From Dawidia soli (GTDB taxonomy: Bacteria > Bacteroidota > Bacteroidia > Cytophagales > Cyclobacteriaceae): a DNA stretch of 64,000 nt. Positions 1 through 9,266 of the stretch are shown in pieces. The stretch is taken from NCBI RefSeq assembly GCF_018598185.1, contig NZ_JAHESC010000007.1, positions 123,641 to 187,640 of the forward strand. Direction: 5' to 3'. Position 1 is the first letter of the stretch; the number at the start of each line of letters is the position of its first letter. The notes beneath the pieces are model-generated. The model ran no database searches, was not told the DNA's origin, and saw nothing but the letters and a program-made list of their open reading frames with translations. Both the position numbers and the translations under genes were made by a program.

Positions 1-1
1 T

Positions 2-1984
2 ACGCGCCTGAACGCCATGGTGTTGATCACGGAAAACTTTGACGACCTCGTTAAAACGGAAAACGGCTATCGGTTTTTAGCAGGCAAAGAAAGCATCGGC
101 GATATGGAACGCTTGGCATCGGCTTGCAAAGGAAAAGAGCGCGCGAGGATGCATGCCCTGGTAGGATATTATTATGCATACCAGCCAGGAACGACAAAAA
201 ACGATCTCGACAAGGCGCTGACGTATCTTACACGTGCGGAAAAAGAGGCTGCGGCCTGGAATGACGATAAAACCGTTTGTCACGTGTTATATGGAAAGAT
301 GAAATGTTACCTGGACTACGGAGAGGTCGATCTCGCCAGAAAAGCTTACGATGAGGCTATTCGCGTGGCACAAAAGATCCATGACCGCCTGGAAGAAGCG
401 CTGGCGCGGTACTATTGGGGAACATATAGTCCTTTTTCGCCATCGACGCTTAACGACAGAATTCGCACACTCGCGCAGGCCGATAGCCTGTTTACGATCA
501 TCGATAGAACAGATCAACGTATCAACGTATTCATGAATATGAGTTATCTCTGCTTCGCCGCCGGAAGGGTGGAAGACTCCAAACGGTACGCTAGAGAGTC
601 GTTGGCACGGCAGCAGATAATCGGCTTCCCGTTTACACATTACACGAATGACATGTTGGCATTTTTAGAAGGGGCACAAGAAAACGATGCGGTGAGTTTG
701 GAATTATCGTTAAAAACGATTGAGGGTGTCGAGCGAACAGGAGATAGCACCGGCTACGGTTATTTCTGCTATCGCGTCGCTTCATTTTATGCGAAACATG
801 CAGGTACTATAGCACATTGGCCTTTTAAAGAAGAGGCGATCAAGGCGATTGATTGGTATCAGAAGGCAATACGTATGTTTGAAAATACCGGTGACCCGAC
901 GGCATACGCATGTGTAGACGGTATTTCGAACATGCTCAGGCACATGAATAAAAACGAAGAGCGGATTACGCTGTCACAATCGATATTAGCGAAAATCCCG
1001 ACTCGCGATCCTTTGCGTTTACGCGACATTCATTTAAACCTGGCAGCCGCACATATGGACTTGGGTAGAGCTTCAGAAGCAGAAGCATACCTTCATAAAG
1101 CCGAAGCGTTTCAGCATGAGAGTTCTGCTCGTTCCGGCGATATACGTCTTGGAGATTTCTATCATAGCGCCGGGCTTATCTACGCCAAACTTGGCCAATT
1201 CAGGCGCGGGCGTTTTTATCTGGAAAAATATCTGAACGAACCTGTGATGAAAGGTCTGAATGGTGTCGCGGAGGCGGAACTTGCACTGGCAAGATTAGAT
1301 TCTTTGAACGGCGACTTCCGCAATGCATATCGGCATCTTTCCGCGTATAGAATGGCATTTAAAGACGTGACAACCGCTGTGCAGGCGGAATTGGTTCGCG
1401 AGCTGCAGATTCGCTATGAGACCGAACGGAAGGATAATAACATCCGGATATTGGAACAGCAGTCGGCATTGCACGAAGGCAAGGCCCGGGAAGAGCAATT
1501 TGCGAAACAGGTGGTGATTGCTTTTGCTACGCTTCTGGTTCTTTTTTTGATGGTCTTATATAATCGTTTTCGCATTAAACAACGCACGAATAAACAGTTA
1601 ACCGAGCAACAGGACGTCATCACCCGAAAGAATGAGGCCCTGGCCCAACTGGTGGACGAGAAAGAATGGCTGTTGAAAGAGGTTCACCACCGTGTCAAGA
1701 ACAATCTCCAGATTGTCATGAGCCTGCTCAATACACAGGCCAACTACCTCGACAACGAAGCGGCCATGCAGGCCATTCAGGAAAGCCAGGAACGCATGTA
1801 TGCCATCTCCCTGATCCATCAAAAACTATATCGCTCGCAAAAGAGCTCCCTGATCAACATCCGCGAATATGTCGACGAATTGGTGGAACATATCGCCGGC
1901 GGATTAAGTCACAACAAGCGGGTTACATTTTCCATAAACATCGGTGAGCTTTCATTAGATGCGTCTCAGGCTGTACTATGTTAG
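2..1984 (+). CDS. TPR-containing sensor histidine kinase, 5' partial and 3' truncated
   Basis: The frame is open to the window edge, so the ATG at 17 may not be the true start. About 480 residues of helical TPR-like repeats are followed by one membrane helix (about residues 497-517 counted from the ATG at 17), a short coiled coil and a HisKA_2-type dimerisation domain with the motif EVHHRVKNNLQ (His557/His558). Such kinases normally continue into a HATPase_c domain of about 130 residues. Here the protein stops just after LDASQA, where family members usually run on into the first ATPase motif, and the next gene converges 12 bases downstream. No N, G1 or G2 box remains, so it is probably a remnant without kinase activity. 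The break may reflect a rearrangement. The membrane topology and TPR sensor suggest a periplasmic or cytoplasmic sensing role in the intact ancestor. Confidence 0.8.
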   Translation, partial: TRLNAMVLITENFDDLVKTENGYRFLAGKESIGDMERLASACKGKERARMHALVGYYYAYQPGTTKNDLDKALTYLTRAEKEAAAWNDDKTVCHVLYGKMKCYLDYGEVDLARKAYDEAIRVAQKIHDRLEEALARYYWGTYSPFSPSTLNDRIRTLAQADSLFTIIDRTDQRINVFMNMSYLCFAAGRVEDSKRYARESLARQQIIGFPFTHYTNDMLAFLEGAQENDAVSLELSLKTIEGVERTGDSTGYGYFCYRVASFYAKHAGTIAHWPFKEEAIKAIDWYQKAIRMFENTGDPTAYACVDGISNMLRHMNKNEERITLSQSILAKIPTRDPLRLRDIHLNLAAAHMDLGRASEAEAYLHKAEAFQHESSARSGDIRLGDFYHSAGLIYAKLGQFRRGRFYLEKYLNEPVMKGLNGVAEAELALARLDSLNGDFRNAYRHLSAYRMAFKDVTTAVQAELVRELQIRYETERKDNNIRILEQQSALHEGKAREEQFAKQVVIAFATLLVLFLMVLYNRFRIKQRTNKQLTEQQDVITRKNEALAQLVDEKEWLLKEVHHRVKNNLQIVMSLLNTQANYLDNEAAMQAIQESQERMYAISLIHQKLYRSQKSSLINIREYVDELVEHIAGGLSHNKRVTFSINIGELSLDASQAVLC

Positions 1985-1995
1985 CTTGCGCGATG

Positions 1996-4900
1996 TTAGT
2001 GCTTCACAACTTTAATCTTCTGGTTTCCACCGACGATGATCGTATACACACCCGCCGGTCGCTGTGTCATATCTACCTCCTGGCCATGGCCCGACAGGAT
2101 GACGTGACCAAAGGTGTCGATGACCATCCACGCCGCCGTGGCCGAAAGGGTGTAACGACCCGTAGAAGGGTTAGGGTACGCCCGCACCGTAGACTCGTTA
2201 CCCGCCGCGGCAAGCGATGTTACACGTACAGCGCTGGCACCCGTGCTGTTTACGCGGAGGCGGTCTACGTTCGGGCCACTGGAACCGCGGGCCGCCAGGC
2301 GGATGGTGTTGTTACCTGCCTGCAGCATCGCCGCCACGTTAACCGACGACCAGGTAGACCATGCACCCGTGGCCGGGAAATTAGAGGCACCTGGGGAAGC
2401 ATTGTTTACCACTACGTCCAGCGGACGGTTGCCCCCGAGGAGAGCATAATCAAATGACAAGGTTACAGCCGTTGCTGCCGGCACGGTTACATTCCACTCG
2501 ATGTAGTCGCCGCTTGCATTTACATAGTCCACAAAGCCGGTGCCTGTATAGCCGGCCTGATTGGCGGTCACGACAGCACCACTGACGGTTGCGTCTTCGG
2601 CCTGCAGCGTCAGGCTGACGCCGGGAACTTCCGGTTCCGGATCATGGCTGCTGGTTACCGGTGTGAAGTCGATATAGTCGAAGTTGATATCCGCCGACTC
2701 GAACACCACGCGGAGCTCCGAGATGTTCTCGTGCAGGTGAATGTCGCTTACGCTCACGGTCTGCCAGTTCTGGAAGCCGCCGGTGTTCGGCACCGCGATC
2801 GGGCCGGTAATGTTGACGCCGTCTTGCTCCAGGTGCAGCACCTTGTTGTCATACGGCGTAGCCACGCGGAAGGCGATGGTATATTCGGCATGCACGGTCG
2901 TGTTTACCGTGTATTCCAACCATTCGCCTGATTCAACCCAACCGATGTTGTAGTTGCTGCCCGAGGCACCTTGTATATCGACATTGTCATTGCGGAAAGC
3001 ACCACCCGCGTTACCGGTGCTCAGGTCGTGATAGGCAATGCCTTCACCGTCCTGGTCGTAGGCCTCGGCCTCGACGCGGCCTGGGATGATCGCCGGCGAT
3101 CCGCCGAACGGCGTCTGCACGCTCGTGCAACTGGTGGCCTGTATCGTGGCTGTCTTGGTATTGCTGCCGGCGGCATTGCTCACCGTCAGCTGGATCGTGC
3201 GCGAGCCGGCACCCGATGCCGTCGCATACGTAACCGTATGCGGACCGGCACCCGTGGCGGTGGCCGGCGTAGCGCCTGCGCCAAAGTTCCAGGTATAACC
3301 CGTGATCTGTCCGAGCGAAACGGACGTATACGTGACAGAACCGCCAAGGCAAACCGTTTGCGTGCTCGCTTCAAAGTCGGCTATCGGCGGCGTGTTGGCA
3401 TCGCCGTCATACGTAAAGTCGAGATAGTTGAAGTTGATGTCGTTGGCCTCGAAGTGCACACGGAGGATGTGCGCACCCGCGCTCAGGGATATGTTGGAGA
3501 CGGCAGCCGTCTGCCAGTTCTGGAAGCCGCCCGTGTTCGGAATGTTCACCGTGCCCGTAACATTGATGCCGTCCACTTCCAGGTGCAGCTTGCGCGTGTC
3601 GTAAGGCGACGCCACGCGGAAGCCGATGGTATAATTGCCGGCCTGGTTTACATTCGTTGTATACTCCAGCCATTCGCCATCCACTACCCAGCCGATGTTA
3701 TTGCCGCCTTCCGACGAGCCTTCGGTGCCCACGCCGTCGCCGGCGCGGAAGCCGCCGTCGCCGCCCTGGTTGATATCAAAATAGGCGCCGGTGCCTTCAT
3801 CGTAATGCTCTGCCTCGATACGGCCGGGAATCTGGCCGACCACGCCCAGATAAGGACGTTGGCTTACATCGGTGGCCGTATAGTGCGCGGTGTAGGTAAC
3901 GTCATGGTCGGGCGCACGGAACAGCTGGTTGGCCGCACCGCCGTCAGCCCAGTGGTCGAAGTCGTAGCGCGTGTTGCCGATGAACTGCGGCGTCGGCGCA
4001 TTTAACACCTGCAGGTCGGCATTCACCACTACCCGCTGAACACGCGGCGCCGTACCCGGCTTTTGGTTAAGCTCGATCGAGAGGCCCGCCGGCACGGTCG
4101 TGGCCGTCACCGTAATCAGGTTCGGATGTACATCCACATACGCTGTGTCGGTCAAACCGTCGCTGTCCGTAACCGTTACCAGGAAGCGGTACCATACGTT
4201 CGGCGTCTTCTCGCCTTGGTTGCCGGCAATAAAGTTGCCCGACCTCACACCCTGCGGGCTGGCGCCGGGGTGGGAGTGGCCTGCACCCGGCACATCTTCG
4301 TGAAACAGGTCGATGCTCCACGAGAAAGCGCTGGCTGGCAGCACGCCGTCTTCCACGTCTGTGGCCGTCGCCGCGAAGAAAATATTGTCGTCGGCATCCC
4401 ACGTCAACGACTGGATCGGTGCCGTAATCTGCACCACCGGGTGGTTGTTGAAGGCACGTACCGTTAGCACGGCGTTGTTACTCGTGACCGTCCCAAGGCT
4501 GTTGGTGATGATGCAACGGTAGTTACCCGCCTGTTGCATCGTAACGGTCGGGATAGTATAGGTGCGGCCGTTGACACCCGGTATGTTGGCCTGATTGTAC
4601 TGCCACTGGTACGTAAACGGTTCCTGTCCCGAAACGTCAACACCGAACGTCACCGGACTGCCTTCCACGATCGTCTGCGACACCGGGTGATTGATCACCT
4701 GCGGCGCCTGGCCTTCGCCATACTTCAGCCGGATCAGGTTGCCATTCGTGCCATACTCACAATAATAAATATACCCGTCGTTCCCCAGCATCATCCCCAG
4801 CGCCGAGCGGTGGGGCGAGGTATAGAAGATCGTCGACGCAGGGTTGCTTTGCGTCGGATCGAATACGCGCATCTCGTTTCGAACGTAATCTTTGATGATG

Positions 4901-5844
4901 AACTTGTTCGTCAGCTCACCCGGGTACCGCGATACCGTGGGGTTGTACAGCAAACCGTTGGTCAACGCATTGCCGATCGAACCCGTCGCATACGTAAAGA
5001 TAGGGTTCACAAACAGGTTCGTCTCCGTCTGCATGCCGTCGCCGCCCTGCGGATGACCCCAGCCGTAGTTATACAGCGGGGCCGGGTTCGTAATGTCGTT
5101 GATCTCTTCCCACGACGTACCCACATCCAGTACAAACAGTTTGTTTGCCCGGGCGTTGGGTACCAGGCGGAAGGGGTTCCGGAAACCATAGGCCCAAATG
5201 CTCTGGCGCTGCACCGTGCCGCTGCCGAAGAACGGGTTGCCCGGAGCCGGTTGACCTGTCTCCGTCACGCGCAGAATTTTGCCGCGGTAGTTGCTCAGGT
5301 CCTGCGAGTTTGCATTGTTCTGGCTGTCGCCCGTCGTGATAAACAGAAAGCCGTTAAAGAACTGCAGGTCGCCACCGTTGTGAAAGCCACCCTGGATCGG
5401 GTCCAGCGTCAGGATTTGCTGACGCCCCACTTCCTGGTTGCTGGCATTGATCTGCACACGCTCGATGATGTGGTTGAACTTGTCGGCCCGTGTATAGAAT
5501 ATATAGATATAACCGTTGCTCGCAAAGTTCGGGTGCAGCGTGAGGCCGAGCAGCCCTTGCTCGCTATCGGTCGTGGTCGTAACCGTAAACACGTTCGATA
5601 CGGCGCCGTTCTGATATACTTTTACCACACCGGCGCGCTCGGCAATAAAGATACGGCCGTCGGGTGCCTGCGCCAGCGAAAGCCCCTCGCGGATCACCGT
5701 GGTGGGCGTCAGGTCTTCTACGACGTACTGGGCATGCACCCGTGGAATGGCCAGCAGCAGCCAACAGGCCGCCGCAAGCCAAAGAAAGCGTTGTCGGAAG
5801 CATGCAGCCACGGCGCGTCTGACATGTTGATAGAAAATCTTCAT
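1996..5844 (-). CDS. Secreted PQQ-type glucose/sorbosone dehydrogenase with Ig, PKD and CBM6-like modules, T9SS sorted
   Basis: The start is the ATG at 5844. An in-frame TTG at 5856 would add four residues before the signal peptide (cleavage after ...VHA, residue 38). Residues about 40-380 form a six-bladed GSDH propeller, with the family motif FHNGGDL placing the likely general base at His155. An Ig-like domain (about 385-465), a cadherin-like segment, a CBM6-like module (GRIEAEHYD), a PKD domain (FEASTQTVCLGG), a second CBM6-like module (GRVEAEAYD) and a third CBM6/35-like module (LQAEDATVSG) follow. The end (VRAYPNPSTGRYTL to IKVVKH) is a T9SS type A sorting domain. The enzyme probably oxidises sugars or sugar side chains at the cell surface while the modules hold polysaccharide. 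The substrate cannot be told. It stands alone, converging on the truncated kinase. Confidence 0.9.
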   Translation of the reverse strand: MKIFYQHVRRAVAACFRQRFLWLAAACWLLLAIPRVHAQYVVEDLTPTTVIREGLSLAQAPDGRIFIAERAGVVKVYQNGAVSNVFTVTTTTDSEQGLLGLTLHPNFASNGYIYIFYTRADKFNHIIERVQINASNQEVGRQQILTLDPIQGGFHNGGDLQFFNGFLFITTGDSQNNANSQDLSNYRGKILRVTETGQPAPGNPFFGSGTVQRQSIWAYGFRNPFRLVPNARANKLFVLDVGTSWEEINDITNPAPLYNYGWGHPQGGDGMQTETNLFVNPIFTYATGSIGNALTNGLLYNPTVSRYPGELTNKFIIKDYVRNEMRVFDPTQSNPASTIFYTSPHRSALGMMLGNDGYIYYCEYGTNGNLIRLKYGEGQAPQVINHPVSQTIVEGSPVTFGVDVSGQEPFTYQWQYNQANIPGVNGRTYTIPTVTMQQAGNYRCIITNSLGTVTSNNAVLTVRAFNNHPVVQITAPIQSLTWDADDNIFFAATATDVEDGVLPASAFSWSIDLFHEDVPGAGHSHPGASPQGVRSGNFIAGNQGEKTPNVWYRFLVTVTDSDGLTDTAYVDVHPNLITVTATTVPAGLSIELNQKPGTAPRVQRVVVNADLQVLNAPTPQFIGNTRYDFDHWADGGAANQLFRAPDHDVTYTAHYTATDVSQRPYLGVVGQIPGRIEAEHYDEGTGAYFDINQGGDGGFRAGDGVGTEGSSEGGNNIGWVVDGEWLEYTTNVNQAGNYTIGFRVASPYDTRKLHLEVDGINVTGTVNIPNTGGFQNWQTAAVSNISLSAGAHILRVHFEANDINFNYLDFTYDGDANTPPIADFEASTQTVCLGGSVTYTSVSLGQITGYTWNFGAGATPATATGAGPHTVTYATASGAGSRTIQLTVSNAAGSNTKTATIQATSCTSVQTPFGGSPAIIPGRVEAEAYDQDGEGIAYHDLSTGNAGGAFRNDNVDIQGASGSNYNIGWVESGEWLEYTVNTTVHAEYTIAFRVATPYDNKVLHLEQDGVNITGPIAVPNTGGFQNWQTVSVSDIHLHENISELRVVFESADINFDYIDFTPVTSSHDPEPEVPGVSLTLQAEDATVSGAVVTANQAGYTGTGFVDYVNASGDYIEWNVTVPAATAVTLSFDYALLGGNRPLDVVVNNASPGASNFPATGAWSTWSSVNVAAMLQAGNNTIRLAARGSSGPNVDRLRVNSTGASAVRVTSLAAAGNESTVRAYPNPSTGRYTLSATAAWMVIDTFGHVILSGHGQEVDMTQRPAGVYTIIVGGNQKIKVVKH

Positions 5845-6174
5845 AGGGGTTGTCAATTAATTTTATAGTTTGGAAAAATTACAAACGCTCATTACAATCC
5901 GGCGAAATCTTGCCCAACCGCACACGCCACGCCGGAGCCATTCGCCCGTAAATTGACAACACACGCCGCCGCACGGCACGGCTAAATCGACTAACGCGTA
6001 GGTTGACCGCCCAAAGGAGCAAACCGTATGTCGACCGGTTGGTCTATTAGGGAAAAGAAACAAATACATACAAACGATGACTCATACAACAAAGCTGTTC
6101 ACAGGCACGGCAGCGCAAACGGTTGGCATAGACGGGCGGTATTTCCCGTGCGGCGCGTAGCGCCGACTTCCAGG
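5845..6174. other. Intergenic region, no gene seen
   Basis: This stretch lies upstream of the sugar dehydrogenase and downstream of the AraC gene. It should hold the dehydrogenase promoter; the bases just before the start are AT-rich on the minus strand. Two small hairpins are visible (ACGGG/CCCGT at 6132-6149 and GGCGC/GCGCC at 6152-6164), neither followed by a T run. The short open frames here look like chance. Confidence 0.4.
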
Positions 6175-7113
6175 TTAAGCGGACCCGTCAGCCGGCCTGG
6201 CGGTTTGTAGCGACTGATATAACGCCCCGCGCTTAAAATCCGAGAAGTTCTCGCCGCAACTCTTCTTAAAATACTTGCTGAAATGTGCCGGGTCTACAAA
6301 GCCCAGCAAATAGCTGATCTCTTTCATGCTATACCCCTCGAAGAGCACTTTGCGCTTCGCTTCCAATATTATACGTTGTTGAATGTGCTGGGTGACGGTA
6401 TAGCCCGAGAGCTCTTTGACAATCTGGTTCAGGTAATTGGGCGTTACGTGCAACGTCTCGGCATAATATCGCGGCGTCTTGTTCGCCGCAAAATCTTCCT
6501 CCAGCCGGGCATAGAACTTGTTTACGATGTCGGCTTTTCTCGAACGAACCGAATGCCCGGAGCTGTTCGTGCCGTCGGCCTTGCCTCCGGACCGGCGAAT
6601 AAGGTTGATCAAAAAAAACTTGAGCAGTGCGCTGATCGCTTCGAGCCGCAGACGTGCATTGCTTTGAAGCTCTTGCATTATTTCCAGCGCTATAGACTGG
6701 AGAAAGGCCCCCGCGTCGTCCAGGCGGATAATAGCAGCAGAGGGGCGGTGATGAAGCAACGTCGAATCGATCAGGTTGGAATAGCTCGCCCCATAGAGCT
6801 CGACAAATTCCCGGGAGAAACAGATCACAAACCCCGTTGCACCGTTGTTGATTTTAACGTCAAAGCCTCGCGACGGTTTACCATAACAGATCGAGCTGTC
6901 CTCCAGTATCAGTCGGTCAAGCCCTGTTGTCAACACCACAGTGCCCTGCACGATCCATAGGATAACGTAGTCTGCGTTCGGCCACGCCGTTGCATCCCGA
7001 AAAGTTTCGAGAGAGTATGCTTCAAATTGCACCCTGCCGGGTGTCTTGCACACCGGTGGCAGTACGCCGCGATGCACGATGGGCTTTTTTGAAAGAATAG
7101 ACGATAGTTCCAT
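6175..7113 (-). CDS. AraC family transcriptional regulator
   Basis: 312 residues from the ATG at 7113; the frame can be extended to a TTG at 7170 but the ATG fits better. The N-terminal ~200 residues form a cupin-like sensing domain (CYGKPSRGFDVKI, FVICFSREFVELYG). The C-terminal ~100 residues hold the double helix-turn-helix of the AraC/XylS family, with LHVTPNYLNQIVKELSGYT for the first helix pair and the signature SYLLGFVDPAHFSKYFKK for the second. It is a single gene. The nearest divergent or downstream targets are the dehydrogenase at 1996-5844 and the DUF2589 block upstream, and the sequence does not show which, if either, it controls. Confidence 0.88.
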   Translation of the reverse strand: MELSSILSKKPIVHRGVLPPVCKTPGRVQFEAYSLETFRDATAWPNADYVILWIVQGTVVLTTGLDRLILEDSSICYGKPSRGFDVKINNGATGFVICFSREFVELYGASYSNLIDSTLLHHRPSAAIIRLDDAGAFLQSIALEIMQELQSNARLRLEAISALLKFFLINLIRRSGGKADGTNSSGHSVRSRKADIVNKFYARLEEDFAANKTPRYYAETLHVTPNYLNQIVKELSGYTVTQHIQQRIILEAKRKVLFEGYSMKEISYLLGFVDPAHFSKYFKKSCGENFSDFKRGALYQSLQTARPADGSA

Positions 7114-7340
7114 GAGCGTAATATTTGCCGGCCCGTCGCCAATACGACAATGCGCCGTGGTATTACTCAAAAATCGCAGGTACGTCGATCTTCCAGTTGT
7201 CCGAGATGTTCAGTTAATTTGATGAAAAGCATCTTTCACCGTCCCGGCCGGCCAATACGGTATATTAATATCATGGAATAGGTTGCGCGATGAAGATGGT
7301 AATCCGATATTATTAATAGCGAGTGGTAGTCAAACCGGTG

Positions 7341-8153
7341 TTATAGATTGACTTCCCTTCGGGGCAAGAGCGTATATGTAAACGAATTCCCCCATTCCGC
7401 AATAGCCAGCTTACAAAGCTTGATAAAGTCATTGTATTCCGCTGAGCGCGCAAACACCTGGCACCCCGCCGACCACTTGTTGACAAAAGTAGATTCACCG
7501 CTGGCCGTTGCACGGTGGATGTTGATGCCGAAGATGCCGGTTTGCTCTTTACCGGAAGCATAGTTCAGAACCTTGTCGCGGTTGAAGTCACGGATAACGG
7601 TTACGGGCTTGGCCTGCACCAGCGCTTCGTATTGCCCCTTGTGTTTTCCGAGCCGGTGGGAGCTTCTGTATTGGCCTTCCTTCAGGATCGCCGTACCCTG
7701 GTTGTTCATGGGGTCTGCGAGGTACGTCAACCCCGGATCGGTGGTAATTTTATACCGTTTCAACGTCCAGCGATTCTCCCACTTCCAGAATACCATCAGC
7801 TCGTCGTCGAAGGCATTCGGCGTCGTATTTTCAGACCGCAGCCCGACCAGGTTCAGGTCGTAGTTCTTTTTGGCGCTGCGGAAGACCGTATAGCCCATAC
7901 GGTCCATCGTATCGATCACCGCCTTCACCTCGCGCGGCACAACCTCGGGGGTATCCGAGATCGTCAGCGGCCGGGGCACCTCGGCGCGGCCGGTGATGGT
8001 TTTATTCGCGTTCTTTACTTCGCCCACGTTGAACAGGCCCAGTCGCAATGCCGCCTCCTGGACGGTCTCCCCGGGGGCCACGAAAAAAGAATCGGCAGCG
8101 GTTTTCCACTCCACGGCGTTGGACCAATAAGAAGTAATATTGGATAGTTTCAT
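7341..8153 (-). CDS. L,D-transpeptidase-like (YkuD-fold?) cysteine protein
   Basis: 270 residues from the ATG at 8153, which overlaps the stop of the upstream gene as ATGA, so translation is probably coupled. No signal peptide is apparent. Residues about 20-50 (FVAPGETVQEAALRLGL) faintly resemble a LysM repeat. The C-terminal third has GIFGINIHRA and WSAGCQVF, placing His213 and Cys231 in an H-x(14)-S-x-G-C arrangement. That recalls the L,D-transpeptidase signature HX(14-17)[S/T]HGC, with Ala in place of the motif His. A role in cutting or cross-linking peptidoglycan is inference from this motif. It could also be a phage-like or toxin-like peptidase. It is the last gene of the DUF2589 block. 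Confidence 0.75.
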   Translation of the reverse strand: MKLSNITSYWSNAVEWKTAADSFFVAPGETVQEAALRLGLFNVGEVKNANKTITGRAEVPRPLTISDTPEVVPREVKAVIDTMDRMGYTVFRSAKKNYDLNLVGLRSENTTPNAFDDELMVFWKWENRWTLKRYKITTDPGLTYLADPMNNQGTAILKEGQYRSSHRLGKHKGQYEALVQAKPVTVIRDFNRDKVLNYASGKEQTGIFGINIHRATASGESTFVNKWSAGCQVFARSAEYNDFIKLCKLAIAEWGNSFTYTLLPRREVNL

Positions 8154-8584
8154 GACATAACATTTTGTTGGGATGTAACCTCCAGATTGCCGTCGGCGCC
8201 ACGGCGTACGTCCACCACCACGGCAATGCGCTCGGGGTCGTCGGCCTCGCACAGCTCATACCACTGCGGCCCGATGCCATCGATCACCTGCTTGCCGCGC
8301 AGCACATTCCACGACAGCCGTACCCGCTGCCAGAACGACGACCCCGGCAGGGGTTTGATATAAAAGGTCAGGCTGACATGGTCTAAATAGAGGTAGCGTT
8401 GCTCGGCCATGCCGACGGCGGCACCCCCCGCACGTCCTCCCGGGGCGTGCTGCAGAAAGTGCCGCCAGGCGGCCAGTTGCATGTCGTGCATACTCATGTC
8501 TGCCCGAACCACTTCCTGAAGAAAGGTGGCAGCAAATCCTTGAGAGACCGGTGATGCAGACCGGCTACGTGTAGTGAATTCCAT
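8150..8584 (-). CDS. Hypothetical protein in DUF2589 block
   Basis: 144 residues, start ATG at 8584. No family was recognised and there is no signal peptide or membrane segment. The middle (RYLYLDHVSLTFYIKPLP) and the end (PERIAVVVDVRRGADGNLEVTSQQ) look like beta strands, and the segment before them is helical. The strand pattern with the phrase VSLTFYIKP is reminiscent of the neighbouring DUF2589 proteins, which also contain paired beta strands, so it may be a distant relative. It lies 79 bases after the second DUF2589 gene and overlaps the transpeptidase-like gene by four bases. Confidence 0.7.
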   Translation of the reverse strand: MEFTTRSRSASPVSQGFAATFLQEVVRADMSMHDMQLAAWRHFLQHAPGGRAGGAAVGMAEQRYLYLDHVSLTFYIKPLPGSSFWQRVRLSWNVLRGKQVIDGIGPQWYELCEADDPERIAVVVDVRRGADGNLEVTSQQNVMS

Positions 8585-8663
8585 AGTTTATCGAACCATT
8601 TCAGGTCGCGCACAGCAAGCCATAGCGGCCATCTCGATCTTTGTTCTGCGGCTATGACTGTAT

Positions 8664-9242
8664 CTACTTTGGGAGCTCGATGTTTTCAACGAGCGCATCC
8701 AGCACCTTCTGCAACCCCGCCGGCAGCGCTGATTCGCTGACATTTACTTTTACTTCCAGGCTCCCGCCGCGGTTGCTGGTGGTTTCGCGCGTGCGGCTGT
8801 GCTCGACAGAGCCGACCAGCGACGCATTCAGAAAGCCCTTGAGGATACCGGTCGTACCGATGTCCAGCTTAGCCGACTGCGCATTCGTATTGGTCTCTTT
8901 GCTGATCTGCGAGATGTTGTAATTAAAGCTCACGCTCATCGAATCGAAATTCAGGCTGGGCACTTTCACCAGGGTGATCAGTGGCACCGAGATCTCCCGC
9001 GTGGTTTCAACACTTTGGCCGCTGGCGTTGACCTCGTTGACTTTCATCTTGAACGTCAGGTTCTCCATACCGCCGGGCCCGCTTCCATCCGCCGGTTTAT
9101 TCAGCAGCTTGGTAATAAAAGCCAGCGTGGTTTCAGCCGCCTGCCGGTGCGCATTGATGGTGGTGAGCAGGGGAGTGGCAATGATAAAGTCCAGGGGAAT
9201 TTTCTGAAACTCCGCAGGGCTAACGTTGATTTCTTCGGCCAT
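8664..9242 (-). CDS. DUF2589-like protein (short form)
   Basis: 192 residues, start ATG at 9242. The N-terminus (PLDFIIATPLLTTINAHRQAAETTLAFI) is an amphipathic helix, followed by a beta-rich core (LITLVKVPSLNFDSMSVSFNYNIS) and a C-terminal segment, LPAGLQKVLDALVENI. This order and the phrase for the central strand pair match what I know of DUF2589, a family with no established function. There is no signal peptide. It sits 24 bases after a second, longer member. Two unequal paralogues side by side suggest a hetero-oligomer, which is inference. Confidence 0.8.
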   Translation of the reverse strand: MAEEINVSPAEFQKIPLDFIIATPLLTTINAHRQAAETTLAFITKLLNKPADGSGPGGMENLTFKMKVNEVNASGQSVETTREISVPLITLVKVPSLNFDSMSVSFNYNISQISKETNTNAQSAKLDIGTTGILKGFLNASLVGSVEHSRTRETTSNRGGSLEVKVNVSESALPAGLQKVLDALVENIELPK

Positions 9243-9266
9243 AATAGTTAGGGGTTGATAGTTGAT

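Noticed and set aside
1960..2000. Adapter or insertion-sequence junction causing the kinase truncation
   Set aside because: No adapter match, terminal inverted repeat or target duplication could be seen there.
2971..4005. 344-codon plus-strand open frame opposite the CBM modules
   Set aside because: It is an antisense shadow with low-complexity Arg/Ala/Gly content and no start context.
4534..5868. 444-codon plus-strand open frame opposite the sugar dehydrogenase
   Set aside because: It mirrors a clear domain-rich gene on the minus strand, is full of Arg and Val, has no family resemblance, and is the usual antisense shadow of a GC-rich gene.
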